Of a stretch of DNA of 64,000 bases, positions 11,422-23,299 are shown piece after piece (the stretch's first letter is position 1; every line of letters starts with the position of its first letter). The notes beneath the pieces were generated by a model. That model was not told the origin of the DNA. It worked only from the letters and a program-made list of their open reading frames with translations, and did no database searches. This stretch comes from Bagarius yarrelli (taxonomy: Eukaryota > Chordata > Actinopteri > Siluriformes > Sisoridae): the NCBI GenBank assembly GCA_005784505.1, contig VCAZ01000284.1, forward strand, positions 177,038 to 241,037, written 5' to 3'. The translations under genes and the position numbers were made by a program.

Positions 11422-11770
11422 TTAATCTTCCTCTAAAACCTCTTCCTGGATTGCTTTTATTTTTTTCCAGGTACAAGCAGCAAAAGCCTGTAAAACTCCT
11501 CGCTGCCTCACAAATGTCACCTCATTCCAGCTTACAAATGTCCAAAAGAGAACAATAATGGAGGACACACTGTGTATTCTCAACTGCTTCTGGCAGGTGT
11601 TTACAGAGCACTGCAGGACCATGACACTCACTGGCGCTTCCTCCGCATTCCATGCTACAGTGAGCCAAGAGCTGATCAGCTGTCTGAACTTACCTAACAA
11701 GGCTAGCACACTAGCATGTTTCACACCCCTCAGACAATGCAACCATCCTCAAATATTCCCACAATTGTAG
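11422..11770. other. Overlapping open frames on both strands, unrecognised
   Basis: A minus frame (11742-11422, 106 codons) and a plus frame open from about 11470 to a TAG at 11768-11770 overlap for about 300 bp. The plus frame is preceded by a pyrimidine run and CAG near 11461-11471, like a splice acceptor. It has several Cys and ordinary amino-acid composition. I recognise neither product. Could be an exon, an old retrocopy or chance. Confidence 0.2.
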
Positions 11771-12125
11771 GGATACACAGAGATGAGGTTTGTGTATTTT
11801 AGCAGCTTTTCAACCTATTTACTGCATCTTATTGACACAGATTTAGGTTCATTTTACCGTATTTTTAATTTGTAACTTATTCGTATATATTGCTTTTAAA
11901 AATGGACATTCATAAATGCAATAATAATGCAATTTATCCCTGGTGTTAAAAAAAGAGAATCTATGGGAAAGCTTGAGAAAAAGAATCCATTATTAGCTGG
12001 GTAACAGCAACAGGATGGAGAGCAGATGGAGAACAGAAGGGATCGATCAAGGGTATCAGCAGATGTAGCCTGATGGAAATGAGAGATGCTTTAAATGCTT
12101 AAATGTTGCCTCAGTGCTTATGAAA

Positions 12126-12128
<3 letters not shown>

Positions 12129-12158
<30 letters not shown>
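12129..12158. repeat. (GA)n microsatellite
   Basis: About 15 GA units. Confidence 0.9.
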
Positions 12159-12162
<4 letters not shown>

Positions 12163-12235
12163 GGAAAGAAGAAGAGAAATCTAATTAATTGACAATATCG
12201 AATACATTATCTGGAATATTAGTGAATTCATGATC

Positions 12236-12400
12236 TAGAGGTCAGCGGTTAAAGCATTGGACTGCTAATTGAAGGATCAGGGTCGATTCCCAGCACCACC
12301 AAGTTGCCGCTGTTGACCCCCGGAGCAAGGCTCTTCACCCCAAATTGCTCAGTTGTATAAATAGAAAAAAAATGTAAGTAGCTCTGGATACAGGAGATCT
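12236..12400 (+). mobile_element. SINE family A
   Basis: Contains 'ggttaaagcattggactgct', 'cccagcaccaccaag', 'ttgctcagttgtataaa' and 'gtagctctggata'. The extreme 3' tail is lost. Confidence 0.8.
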
Positions 12401-12837
12401 TCGGATTCTTAATCTTATCTGCTCTCTGTCCTTCTTACACCATAGGACAGAGCTACTGCTACTTAAGAAACACATTATGCTTCAGTCACTGTTATTATTA
12501 TTACTTTCTTCCTTTGCTTATTATTCACACACCTGCTATCTACGGTAATGTCACTTACCAGCCCCATCAGCAATGATGAAAAATGGCATACAATTTAAGT
12601 CAACTTACCTTTGGAAATAAGAACGCAAACTTTTTCTGTGTCGCTGTTTTAGTCTTACGCATTCCACAGAAAATATAAATACATTTTTACACCAGTTAAC
12701 TTAATAATTGTTATTGAAATATGAAGAGACCTTTAAACAGCAGAACAAATAATATTCCTAAAGATTATCACCTAGGGTACCTTTACATTAGTTCTGTGCA
12801 GTGATGTGGGGTGAAAAAGACTTTCACAGATATGTTC

Positions 12838-13010
12838 AGTAACTTTGAGGTCAGGAACAAGTTCTTCCACTCCAACCCTAGAATTCTGCATCCAGTTAAT
12901 GCATCATGGAAAGACACTTAGTGGCATGTCTCTGAGACACCAGTCCCTTTCTGACATACTGTTCAGAGTAATGCAGTACACACTGTTCCATTTGTTTGTT
13001 TCTGTCTTTG
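12838..13010 (-). mobile_element. Tc1-like fragment
   Basis: 'tttgaggtcagg' and 'aagttcttccactccaa' are the reverse complement of the transposase DLNP region and following bases, as in the other Tc1-like pieces in the window. Confidence 0.5.
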
Positions 13011-13394
13011 ATGCCTTTGCATGTGGATAATCTCAGTGGAGCTGTCTTGATCTCACTTGATCTCCTCTCATACAACTCTCTAATGTGGTCAGTGCCAGCA
13101 GCAGTCTAAATCTTTCTAGCAGCTCTGTAGCTTGTAGCTATTGGTATATACCCGGACCCACTTGCCGGACTTTATGGAGGGCAATATGGTTATCCTGCAG
13201 GATTAAAATTTTATAGTCTGTCAGTATAGGACAGCACGTCCTCTAAGTGGGTGTCAAACCAGCCTTTAGACTGTATTTTTGCTAAAAGTGACTGTATACA
13301 CAGCCAGATGTTGGTGGATACTAAACCAGCACACTTTCCTTAACTTTTGCCATGAAGTTAAAAGCAAAAAATTGTCTATCTCCATACAATTACA

Positions 13395-13762
13395 TTTTCA
13401 TTTATGGCATTTGGCAGCCGCCCTAATCCAGAGCAACTTACAACTGAGCAACAGAAGGTTCAGGGCCTTAAGGGGCAGTGGTGGCTCAAATGGTTAAGGT
13501 ACTGCGTTGCTGATCTGAAGACCAGAAACACCTGGGTTCAAACCCCACCACCGGCAAATCAGCCATTGTTGGGTCCTTGAGCAAGACCCTTAACCCTTCC
13601 TGCTCCAGGGGTGCTGTATCATAGCTGATATTTATTTTTTATTATTTATTTTTTTTGGATCGGGGGAACAGCAGTGGCTCAACTTTGAGGGGCTGAGTAT
13701 CGAATCCCGATCTTTCAACTAGCTGTCCAACAACTTAACCCTTGTGCTACCACTTCCTCCTT
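13395..13762 (-). mobile_element. SINE family A split by a nested SINE family C
   Basis: The tail part is at 13395-13471 ('ggcatttggcagccgccct') and the head part at 13668-13762 ('caacttaacccttgtgct'). A plus-strand SINE C lies between them. Confidence 0.7.
13472..13667 (+). mobile_element. SINE family C nested in SINE A
   Basis: Head 'ggggcagtggtggctcaaat', B-box-like 'gggttcaaacccc', then 'gcaagacccttaacccttcc' and 'tgctccaggggtgctgtatc', with a T-rich 3' end. Family C elsewhere has 'gttggggtcagagcacaggg' and 'tttctttgcatatccca'. Confidence 0.7.
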
Positions 13763-13774
13763 ACACAACAATGT

Positions 13775-14075
13775 ACCTGTGCACAAAGACCCTGAGCCAA
13801 ATGAAGACACGGTGTGTTCTAGTTGGAGTAAAAGAACTTGAGTGTTCTGCACATGAGCTCTGACTCTGACCTAACCCCACTAATCTTTTTAGATGGACTG
13901 GAACACAGACTGCACCACAGACAGCTTACACAACATTAGCGATCTGAACAGCTATTGTGGACAATATTATAGAAGAAATAATATAAATAAATCTGCATTA
14001 AAATGTCCAAAATACATACAGTATGAATGTGATGTTCAGATGTCCCAATACTTTTGTTCTTAAAACAGGAATTGA
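13775..14075 (+). mobile_element. Tc1-like transposase remnant with terminus
   Basis: Reads DLNPTNLFRWTGT near 13865-13910, cognate to DLNPIEHLWDELE. The terminus 'tcccaatacttttgttctta' is near 14043. Broken frame. Confidence 0.65.
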
Positions 14076-14437
14076 ATTGTGGTGGTGTATTGTAGATGAT
14101 ATCCTGCATTTATTTCTATCTTTTGCCATGGTCATGGCTATATAACATTTAGAGACCGAAGAGCACCGGATGGAGTCTCCATAGAGAATGTATTTTTTTT
14201 GGACAGGTCGTCACGATCGCTTCAGCTTACACAGATCAGTGACATTTCTACGTTTAAGAGAGAGCAGAAAAAGACCTCTAAAAGAACAATACAGAAGGTA
14301 TGGCTGCCTGGACTGAACCACTTTGTTGTACGGGGGGGATGAACCCAACGAACCCACAATCCCCTTACAGACCCTTTTTTGGTGTATTTTTATAAACCCT
14401 AGTTAAACAGTTATTACCCGGAATAGAATGCATCTGA

Positions 14438-14783
14438 GGCAGCACAGTAGCTTAGTGGTTAGCACTTTTGCCTTACAGCAAGAAGGCCCGTTTAAGGTTC
14501 AGTTTCCGGGCAGGGGCCTTTCTGTGTGGAGTTTGCATGTTTTCCCTGTGCTTGCGTAGGTTTATTACTCTGGTTTTCTCCCACAATCCAAAAAACACGT
14601 ATGTTAGGTTGATTGGTGATTATAAATTGCCCATAGGAGAGAATGTGAGTGTGTGGGCCCTGTGATGGACTGGCAAGCTGTCCAGGATGTACCCCTCCTG
14701 CCTTTTACCCTTTCAGAGACAGCTGGGATCCCTGTGACCCTGAATTAGGAAATAAGTGGATATAGAAAATGAATGAATAAATG
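14438..14783 (+). mobile_element. SINE family B, full length
   Basis: tRNA-like head 'ggcagcacagtagcttagtg' through 'ctgtgatggactggcaagct' to a (GAAT)n tail. The 65-codon frame at 14468 is a SINE artefact. Confidence 0.88.
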
Positions 14784-16240
14784 CATATGAACAGGAAAAT
14801 CTAGTCAAATAAAACAATTTTAACCTTGTTACATTTAGAACAAGTAAACAAGTAAGCCGCAATATTTTGTCTTTATCTTTTGGAAAGAAAAGAGAGGCTG
14901 GAGAGGGAATGACTATTTGTAAGTGATAGTTGGATAAATAAAAACAAAAAGTGTTAGCAAATCGCTAAGGTATAGAAGGACTCCCAGGATGTGCTGTGAT
15001 CGGGAATAAACCAATATTTTACATGCGATTATTTCCCTCTAATAATGCAGCATTGCATATCGCATAGATTGTATTGTCTTTCAAATTTCATAGATTGGAT
15101 TTCCCTCTAAAATTGTAAGCTGTTAACAATATAACCTGATTTTATAAGTATAAATAATAAAAAAAGAAAATTCTATAGTAAAGCATAGCGTACATTCTAC
15201 ACAAAAAAATGTGTTTGCATTTACCATTAAGAATGTTCCAGCACGTAAAATTTCATGCCATGCCGGTGGTTCAACAAAGTATGCATGGAATACCACAAAT
15301 TACGCATCTGCCACCCAGTCTGAATCAAAGTCACTCTAATGTGAAGGCACAATCCACTCTTTTAAGCATCTTTTTTCTCCATGAAAGCTATTAAATTCAG
15401 TTGGAACTTTGGAATAAGATCTGACATCATTTTCTGGGGGAAAAATAAAAAATTCAGTGGTTTATGATAATACATTCATTATGGTTTAGAGGTGGGTTAA
15501 TTGTTTGGCTATTACGAGTTTGTTTAAGTGAACGATAATTTAATTTAGGATCTTTTTAAAGTTTTTTAGAGACATTAAAAAGCAGCCCTTCTCTAAATCA
15601 GCAAAAAGAACTGGGAAATGTTGAGCGCTGCATGGCAGAAGATGTCTGTTATGTATCACGAGAGTTTTTTTTTGTTGTTTTTTTCCAGTTCTAATTGCTA
15701 AAAAAAAAAAAAGAAATGTAAGAACACGAGTTCATCATTTTATAGCGGTCTTGTTTTGGGACAATTTTAGCCAATGGCTACAAATCTATAAAATTAGCAT
15801 AATAGCATAATAAGTATCAGAACTGTTACTAGTTACAGGTTTAATATTTTACTGCAAAATTACACATTCCGTGTACTATTGCATCTTTCAATACGAACAT
15901 AGAAGTTCTTTTTCCCCATTGTCCTGACATAAAACGAGGAAATAATTTCCATTGTTGAAAAGATTTTTGATGATTATCTAAGAGGGGCCGAAACACAGAC
16001 GGAGTGTCTCAGCGCACAAATATGTCAGAATTGTCTATGTGAATAAGTTCACACAGGTGCAGACCATTAATCAGCAAAGAATGGAAAACTAAAATCTGTA
16101 TCTGTAATGAAATGGGTCACATGTAAAGCATTTTTTTATTTACAAATAATAAGAATACAGCCAGTCTGCTTAAATCTAAGCATGTCTAACCCAGAGAAAG
16201 AGAAAAACAGCTAAAAAAACTACCATCACTGTTAGTGTTT
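14784..16240. other. Intergenic DNA, nothing recognised
   Basis: AT-rich with A/T homopolymers (15668-15710). No gene or named repeat seen. Confidence 0.45.
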
Positions 16241-16242
16241 AG

Positions 16243-16362
16243 AGCATCAGTGGTGAAGGTGTTGGGTTGCTGATTGGAGGATCTTGGCTAACCCTTGAAC
16301 AAGGCCCTTAACTGCTTAACTGTACAAGTGAGATGTAGGTCACTCTGAATAAGGGTCAATTA
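16243..16362 (+). mobile_element. SINE family A, degenerate and shortened
   Basis: 'gtggtgaaggtgttgggttg', 'gaacaaggcccttaactgct' and 'gtaggtcactctgaataagg' keep the order of family A; the B-box region is lost. Confidence 0.6.
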
Positions 16363-17800
16363 CTATAAAAATAATGAAGGGAGTTTCTTCTGCAAGGATA
16401 GAAAAAGATCCAACTGCTTCCATCAACGTACTCCAGTATAGAAAGTGTGGCTTAGTTATACCACTATTTTCCACTCGGAAGTTTCATTGTGGGTGAGCCG
16501 AGCCCTTAAGATTACTGATAGCCTTACAAATATATCCCATTTCAGTCACATCCTCCTAAAACCAAAAACAAATAGGCAACTTTTAGTTCGAATTTAACTG
16601 CCATGTTTCAGAGTTTACATTCAGCGGTATGGCTCTTTTCTAAATTTTCTGTCTTTCCATAAGCTCCATGAAAAGCCTGGACAGGGAAACAGCAGCCTCC
16701 CCTTGAGAGAAAGAGGCCCTTCCTTTTTAACAATTAGAGAGAAGCACAATATTTCTACCAAAATAGATAAAAACAGAATGACATTGTTTTAGTTAGTACA
16801 GTTAAAGGAGGAGATGGAGAGGAGGTAGATTGCGAAGCGGCAGCAAAGCAAGCAGACGAGCCGTGTTTAAGTAAGCACCATGATTGAGATTTGCCAACTG
16901 AGTGCGTAGGCCCGATTAACTGATAGAGGTTTGGGTTTTTGTTTTTTCAATATATATAAAAAAAAGTATATAAAAATGGACTAAAAATAAAAGAATTCAA
17001 GTCATTTATTTAATATTTTATGACAGTAAGTTGAAAACGCTGTGATGTGAAGAAAGGGCTGAATGACTTAGGGACATTTACACTTAATGTTTACTTCAAG
17101 GACACATCTGTTGAGAAACAAGCTGAAAAATAAAAGATTAACAACAAATATACAGCAGTAACACAACAGGCAGAAGAGTGGATACAGGATGTGAGAAAGA
17201 TTCATGATTCTTCAAAAATGGGCTTTCCTCTTCATGTTCTTATGAATTTAACCAGGAGAAAGCTCCTGTTCTCACTGTCAGGTTGGTACCTGTGTCATGG
17301 CCTGTACAGCAGAAATCTAATAGGACTTAAGGCACTAACAGAATATCTTAAATTCCTACAGGAATCCTCCCAGTCCACATGTTCTTACAAGATAACTTGG
17401 CAAAACATTCTTGCCAGGAATGATTGAGTCCTTTTTTTCAGGGTTTTCTGTACTCCAACTGCTCCCATGGCATGGTTTGCACAAGTAGGACTTTTTTTTT
17501 GCAAATGATAGAATATTAAAAAAAAACCCAGATTTTGAAGGGGCTATTTTTGTTTTTCAGTGTCTCTTTTCTTAGTCTATATTTATTAGATTTATAAATA
17601 TTAAATTAACATTTGATAAGTATTAGTGTGCATGTTATACAGTGATGCTAGGTCATAATTTCATTATTATATAAATAGAAGTATAGGCACCTAACCATAA
17701 AATCTATATGTCGATTTTGCCCCAAATTGTTATGATTTATTCTCACTTTTACAACTTAAAATACTTCCAAACCTCTGGAAAGACTTTCCACTATAACTCC
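16363..17800. other. Intergenic DNA, nothing recognised
   Basis: No exon or repeat family recognised. A 78-codon frame at 17191-17427 has no identifiable domain. Confidence 0.4.
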
Positions 17801-17803
17801 GAA

Positions 17804-17817
17804 CCACCAGAGGGCGC
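17804..17817 (+). promoter_or_regulatory. CTCF-consensus match
   Basis: 'ccaccagagggcgc' fits the vertebrate CTCF core CCASYAGRKGGCRS at every position. Occupancy is not shown by sequence. Confidence 0.5.
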
Positions 17818-17820
17818 CAT

Positions 17821-17856
17821 CACCGGAGTACTAGTTCTGCACTAGTACTTCCGGTG
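17821..17856. repeat. Perfect-type palindrome with one bulge, next to CTCF match
   Basis: CACCGGAGTACTAGT pairs with ACTAGTACTTCCGGTG around a 5-nt loop; one extra base in the right arm. Confidence 0.85.
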
Positions 17857-17874
17857 TCCCTTCCTGCTTTAACG

Positions 17875-17882
17875 TATATAAA
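17875..17882 (+). promoter_or_regulatory. TATA-box-like element
   Basis: TATATAAA 19 nt after the palindrome and 57 nt after the CTCF match. It may be a promoter of an LTR-like or other mobile element; no downstream gene is recognised. Confidence 0.35.
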
Positions 17883-18089
17883 CTAGCCTCTTTGCTAACC
17901 ATGTTGCGAAGTATTCTTTACTCTAGCAACTTACTAAGCGTTCTTCACACTACTAGAGTCTAGAGTGTGGTCTAAGTCTTCTTTAGCTTTTTTTTAGCCA
18001 GCACCCCGATTAGCGGGTTTAGGCATGAATGATCGATAAATGAATGAATGATTCGAAGGTCAAATATATTCTATGTTTTAGTTTATTTC

Positions 18090-18375
18090 AATGATGTTTA
18101 TCAGGCTTTAGGGTCAGGGCTCTGTAGCAGACATTTTAAGTTCTTCCACTCCAACCATCACATTCTGTCTTTATTGCGCTTAGAGGCTTTGTGCACAGCA
18201 GCGGTGTCATTCTGAAACAGGGTTTCGCCCTCTTAGAATCTCAATTCTACAACATTTAGAGACATGTTATATATTTTATGCTTCCAACAGTTTGGAAAAG
18301 ACAGACTTATGGGTGTGCTGGTGAAGTGTGTATAAATTCTTGGCCATGCAGTATATAGGGTGTTTAATTGTATTA
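18090..18375 (-). mobile_element. Tc1-like fragment
   Basis: 'tagggtcagggctctgtagc', 'agttcttccactccaacc', 'gctttgtgcaca' and 'gtttggaaaag' are in the order seen in the reverse strand of a common fish Tc1-like transposase. Confidence 0.6.
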
Positions 18376-19181
18376 GCCAACCGCTAGAGAATGCATTACT
18401 GCATAGAAATTACTTCATACACACACATTATAAGCTGAAAACAAGGCGATGCTCATCTGGCAGTGTGTTCCTGTTACACTTTTTCCTGCCTTAATGTATG
18501 ACTTCTCCATATGATGCTTGAATGCACACTTAAAGGTGCTGAACTCAGCTAAAAACTCAATCTAGAGCCAAAAATTAAACATTATCCTGACAGCTATTCA
18601 TTTTTTAATAGGCAGGTGGGACCAATGCCCGATTACACGAGTCATCTTTATGATTTCGATGATATAGTGCGCATGCAAGTACAGCATTGCATGTTGTTTC
18701 TATGACATGATTGAAAGATCATCAATCCCAAATGGTATTAAAATATCTCAGTATTTCTGGGAATTTCAGTGCCACTGAGCTGAAGCATGTTCCTCCAAAA
18801 TCCCTCCTGCACCGTAAACATACAAAACAGCAGGAATAAAAAAAAACAGGCTGTGTTTTTGACGAGACAGTGGAGAAAATTTGCACTCACTTGTCCAAAT
18901 GTGGACTTTCTGCATTGTTGCATGATGGAGGACTGGGATTTGTTTGTTGAGCATGGACCGCGGGTGGTGTTCTTTCAGGGTGAGTGAAGAGGTTGAAGAA
19001 GTGCAAAACAGGGCGTGGTCTGAGACAAACACATCCAAATGCCACACTGAGCTAACACAGACATGAACAATGGAAAATGTGGGGTTTTTTTGTAGTCGTG
19101 ATTTCAGTCACATGTAACAAGTCATTACAATGTTGTGTTGCTGTGAATAATTCCATCAGGACTAAAGTTACCTCAGAATTA

Positions 19182-19381
19182 CATTCACATTTAAAGCATT
19201 TTGCAGATGCTCCTATCCAGAGCGACTTACATTCATCTCTTTTTTTATACAACTGGGCAATTGGAGGTTAAGAGCCTTGCTCAGGGGCCCAGCAGTGGTA
19301 ACTTGGTTGTGCTGGGAATCGAACCCTGATTTTCCAATGATCAGTCCAACACCTTAACCACTACGCTGTCACTTCCTCCAT
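19182..19381 (-). mobile_element. SINE family A, full length
   Basis: Tail 'cattttgcagatgctcctat' through 'ccagagcgacttacattca' to head 'caacaccttaaccactacgc'. Confidence 0.88.
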
Positions 19382-19559
19382 AAACAGTTAACTGTTATTG
19401 CAGCTAAACAATATGGATTGATTCTGCGCTCACTAGTTTTATCGTTTAGCCCTTTTAAAACCCGAGAAATCTAAAGCTATATGTAGTGTTAATACATGTG
19501 ACCATCACATACTGTGTATTGTGGCTTTTTTAGCTTTACTCTTTCTCCTATAATAACAC

Positions 19560-19770
19560 CTATAACTTCTGGGAATGTGTCCCACTAGATTGTGGAGTGT
19601 GACTGTTGGCATTTGCTCATTTAGTCATGATAAACTGAATAATCAGTTACTGCTCTGAGGTGAGGTGATCTAGGTTACAGTCAGAGTTCCAGTTCATTCT
19701 AACAGTGTTTAGTAAGGTTGAGGTCAGGGCGTTAGGACAGGACATTCAAGTTCTTATACAACAACATCTA
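19560..19770 (-). mobile_element. Tc1-like fragment
   Basis: 'gtgtcccactagattgtgga', 'gttccagttcattct' and 'ggttgaggtcagggcgttag' follow the reverse strand of a Tc1-like transposase; DLN remains readable. Confidence 0.6.
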
Positions 19771-19939
19771 GCAGACCATAATTTAAGTCCTAGTTCTAGT
19801 AAAATGAATAATGTAATGCGACAACATAAAAAGACCTTCCAGACGATCCAAACAAGTTTTGAGAAAACATCCTTTTGTTACTGTGCTGGTATTTTTTATC
19901 CACATAAAAATAACATATTAAACTTTAGAATTTACAAAA

Positions 19940-20510
19940 GTGAAATGTAGTAAATTGTAGTATAGTGTAGTATATTATAGTATTTTACCACATCTTACTG
20001 CAGTGTACTATAGTATTAACTAAATTGATAGACTGTATTAAATACCGTAATATATGTTACTAGAATAAACCAGAAGGCTGTGCTATACTGTATCATATTA
20101 TAGTATTTAATATAGAATTTAGTTTATTATAGTATTTACACTATAATAATAATGTTTACGCCAAACTATAGAAAGAACTGCAGTGAACTGATCAACAATA
20201 CTTTAAAGAGTTGCTTTATAGGAAACACTGTTACTAATGGGGGACAGTGTGTTCCAGTGTAAAAGACCAGATTTTCTATTCTAATGCACAGCAACACTCC
20301 GCTTTAAACACTGTGCTACCACTTTATCACATACATATAATGTAGTTACTATAGTAAGTAATATATATACTATAGTATATGATATATGCTCTAGTATATG
20401 ATGTATATATCGTGTATATATATACTATAGTAAGGTTTACAACACTACAGTATTTACAACAAGAAACTTTACTACATGTTCTATAGTAAATTTATTCTAC
20501 AATACTATAA
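19940..20510. repeat. ACTATAGTA-rich degenerate repeat
   Basis: Many near-palindromic TACTATAGTA and TAGTATA words over about 570 bp, including dense TATA runs at 20365-20430. No fixed period is visible. Confidence 0.6.
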
Positions 20511-20514
20511 TATT

Positions 20515-21665
20515 TGAGATGTACCCAAATGTAAAAGATGTCTGATTTGAAAGCTTGTCTAAACTTGGTCTTGTTCCAGGCATCTATCCAAGTCTGAAAT
20601 CTTTAACAGGGTGCCACAACACAGAGACCGAATTGCCGTCATGGAAAATATCCCTTTTAATCTGAAAATACCTGCAGGGAATACTTACTGTTTCAGATCT
20701 GACAGCTTAAGCATGTGTACTCTTTACAGCATTATTTAATGATTAACATAATGGAATACTGACTCCTTAAGCATTTCAGAAGCAAAGACATTTCGAGAGA
20801 AAATTCTAGAGTGAAATAAGGTGTCGTTTTTTTGCCACTTGTCCAATGTACCTAATTAACCTGCAGTTTAAATCAACATTATAACAACAAAACAATATAT
20901 AGTATAGGATATACTATGATTTTTTTTTTTCATGCTTAGCAAGTTTTCCTACTGATCTGGCTTTGTCTTTACACCAAATCAAACCTGTCTCTCTGTCAGC
21001 TCAGTCTAGCCTCTAACTCCCTTCTTAAATATTATCTCTTCACTTGTCTCCGTTCTTATCAGCAGATGCAATGAATCAAGATATTTTGTCTGTGGTTACA
21101 TAACACCAAATTGGATCTCTTTAATCAATCATTTACTCAATCAATCATTTTATTTAAACATTCCTTTAGAACATTCCAGATGAACCAGAGTACTTTCCAA
21201 TGAGAGCGAAATACAGCAATAAAAACTCTACATAAAATACACCAACATGTCACAGCATTGCTGTATATTGTATAAAAAAACCAGCCAAAATAAATATCTT
21301 CTAAACCTAGTTTTAAGTAATGGTCAGTACTGGTGCACATATCGAAAAGCCCAGACACAGAAAAACTTTTACTCTACCATGAAGACGCTCCAGCTGTCAA
21401 GGAACAACTGTGAGACACTTACATAAAGTGCTTTATAATAATCCAAACTAATAAAAGAATAATTTTTGTTAATGGGAACAGGGACAAGTAAAGACATAAT
21501 AAAAGCTTTTATAGGGTGCGGGAGATAAAAAAATAAGGATAAACTGATTGATTGAGTAAATGAATAATTAAAGGGATTCAAGTTGGTATTATGTAACCAC
21601 AGAAAATAACCCTTGACTCATTGGGTTTGTTAATAAGAACAGAGACAAGCAAAGACATAATTAAA
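20515..21665. other. Intergenic DNA, nothing recognised
   Basis: Short direct repeats of 'caagtaaagacataataaaagctttt' type occur near 21485 and 21650, but no family or gene is recognised. Confidence 0.4.
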
Positions 21666-21671
21666 GCTTTT

Positions 21672-21905
21672 TCAATACAATTCAGTTCAATTCAATGCTA
21701 CTTGTATGGCGCTTTTTACAATGGTCATAGTCACAAAGCAGCTGTACACAAGCAAAGACATTATAAAATGCAAATGAATAGGAAATCAGTTTGAGCAAGC
21801 CGGGGGCGACGGTGGCAAGAAAAAACTTCCTGAGACGGAATAGTAATAAACCTTGAGAGGAACCAGACTCAACAGAGAACCTGTTCTCATTTGGGTAAAA
21901 AACAG
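21672..21905 (-). mobile_element. Dispersed repeat E, minus orientation
   Basis: 'ctacttgtatggcgcttttt', 'agtcacaaagcagctgtaca', 'aaaaaacttcctgagacgg' and 'ccttgagaggaaccagactc' match a common fish repeat. The reverse complement is related to 45890-46095. The 76-codon frame here is an artefact. Confidence 0.65.
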
Positions 21906-21939
21906 GTATCAGGAATTACGCTGTGTGTGTAAGCAACTT

Positions 21940-23000
21940 AAGTCCCCAGAGAACAGCTGGAACGTCTTTATAGCAGAGTGGAAACGTCCTTGGTCACCCT
22001 GGATCCGGAGTGGAGATGGGGTCTGGATCACTGGCAGCTCAGTTGTGGCATATGTAGCTCGGCACAGACAAAAAATAGCTTAAACCACACAATTTTAGGC
22101 TACTATCAACAGCCACACCAAGATTTTTGCAACAAGGTTATCAAAGTTACAGACACTCCAAATAACACTCTTTACCTCTGCATTAACATGACTCACATGG
22201 TCATTATCCCATCTGGTTGCACAATATATTAGCTATTAAAAATTTAGCAAGGTGTTAGCAAGTGGTTGGCTAAGGGCTGTGTCTTCTTTTCACATCACAT
22301 ACAAAATATATTAAGTTTGGCAAGTGTTGTTATTTTCCCCCGATGTGACTGTGTGTTGTGCTAGCAGGAGAGTTATAGGACAGCTTTTGTCTGCGTCTTA
22401 TTTCGCTTGGTTTAGTCAGCACTGACGAGTGTGATTAGTGTTTCTCATTCTAAAAAGGTCATCCGTTCTAAGTGCACATCTTTATTTATCTGACTAATAA
22501 AAGTCCACATGTGTGGTGTGCAGGTGGTGGGATTCAGAACGAGGTGCATTGCACACATTCTTTACATGCCTGAGACACGGGATAAGGTGTCCTGAATAAA
22601 GTCAAAAGTCCTAAACAAACCAACAAAAGCCAAAAAAAAATTGAAGCTCACCTTAATAACCACAAACCATTTAGCAAACTGTGTTATGGTGTAATGAGAA
22701 CAAGGTAAAAACTATTGATGCAAAAGTTCCACAAAAAACAAGACAAAACTTTTTACCCAATACTTTATACACACGGTAAAGCTGGAGTCTACCAAGATAG
22801 AATCATAATTAGCCTCACACTCCCACACTCGAGTATATTTTAGAACAATACTAGAAATAAAATTAAGATTTTTTTTTCATTTTGATAATAAATAAATCAG
22901 ATGAATAAATCAAAGTTCCTTTATTAATTTGACCCCAAATGGCAGTGATAAAGGGGAAATAAAAATTGACTAACTATAAATAATATAAATAAATAAATGT
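21940..23000. other. Intergenic DNA, nothing recognised
   Basis: AT-rich, no exon or named element seen. Confidence 0.4.
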
Positions 23001-23299
23001 GCAGCCTGGTGGCTTAGTGGTACGAACCATTGCCTTACAGCAAGAAGATCCAGGTTCGATTCCCGGGCAAGGGCTTTGCAGTACTCTGGGTACTCCAGTT
23101 TCCTCCAAAACGTAGGTTAGGTTAATTGGTGATTCTAAATTGCCCACAGTGAGTGTGTGTGGCCCTGTGATGGACTAGTGACCTGTCCAGGTGTATGCCT
23201 TTTGCCCTTACAGAGATGACTGGGATAGACTCCAGCAGATCCCTGTGACCCTGAATTAGGGAATAAGCGGGTATAGAAGATGAATGAATGAATAAATGC
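23001..23299 (+). mobile_element. SINE family B
   Basis: Head 'gcagcctggtggcttagtgg', B box 'caggttcgattcccgggc', then 'gccctgtgatggactagtga' and (GAAT)n tail. A piece of the module after the B box is deleted. Confidence 0.87.

Noticed and set aside
14468..14665. Open frames in SINE B copies (also 682-873, 7902-8159, 55495-55895)
   Set aside because: The same peptide words recur in each SINE B copy; they come from the repeat, not genes.
21853..22232. Frames of 76 and 84 codons
   Set aside because: They lie over or beside dispersed repeat E; no homology recognised.
23002..23075. tRNA-like heads with A and B boxes as tRNA genes
   Set aside because: They continue into SINE bodies and lack a clean cloverleaf and acceptor stem.
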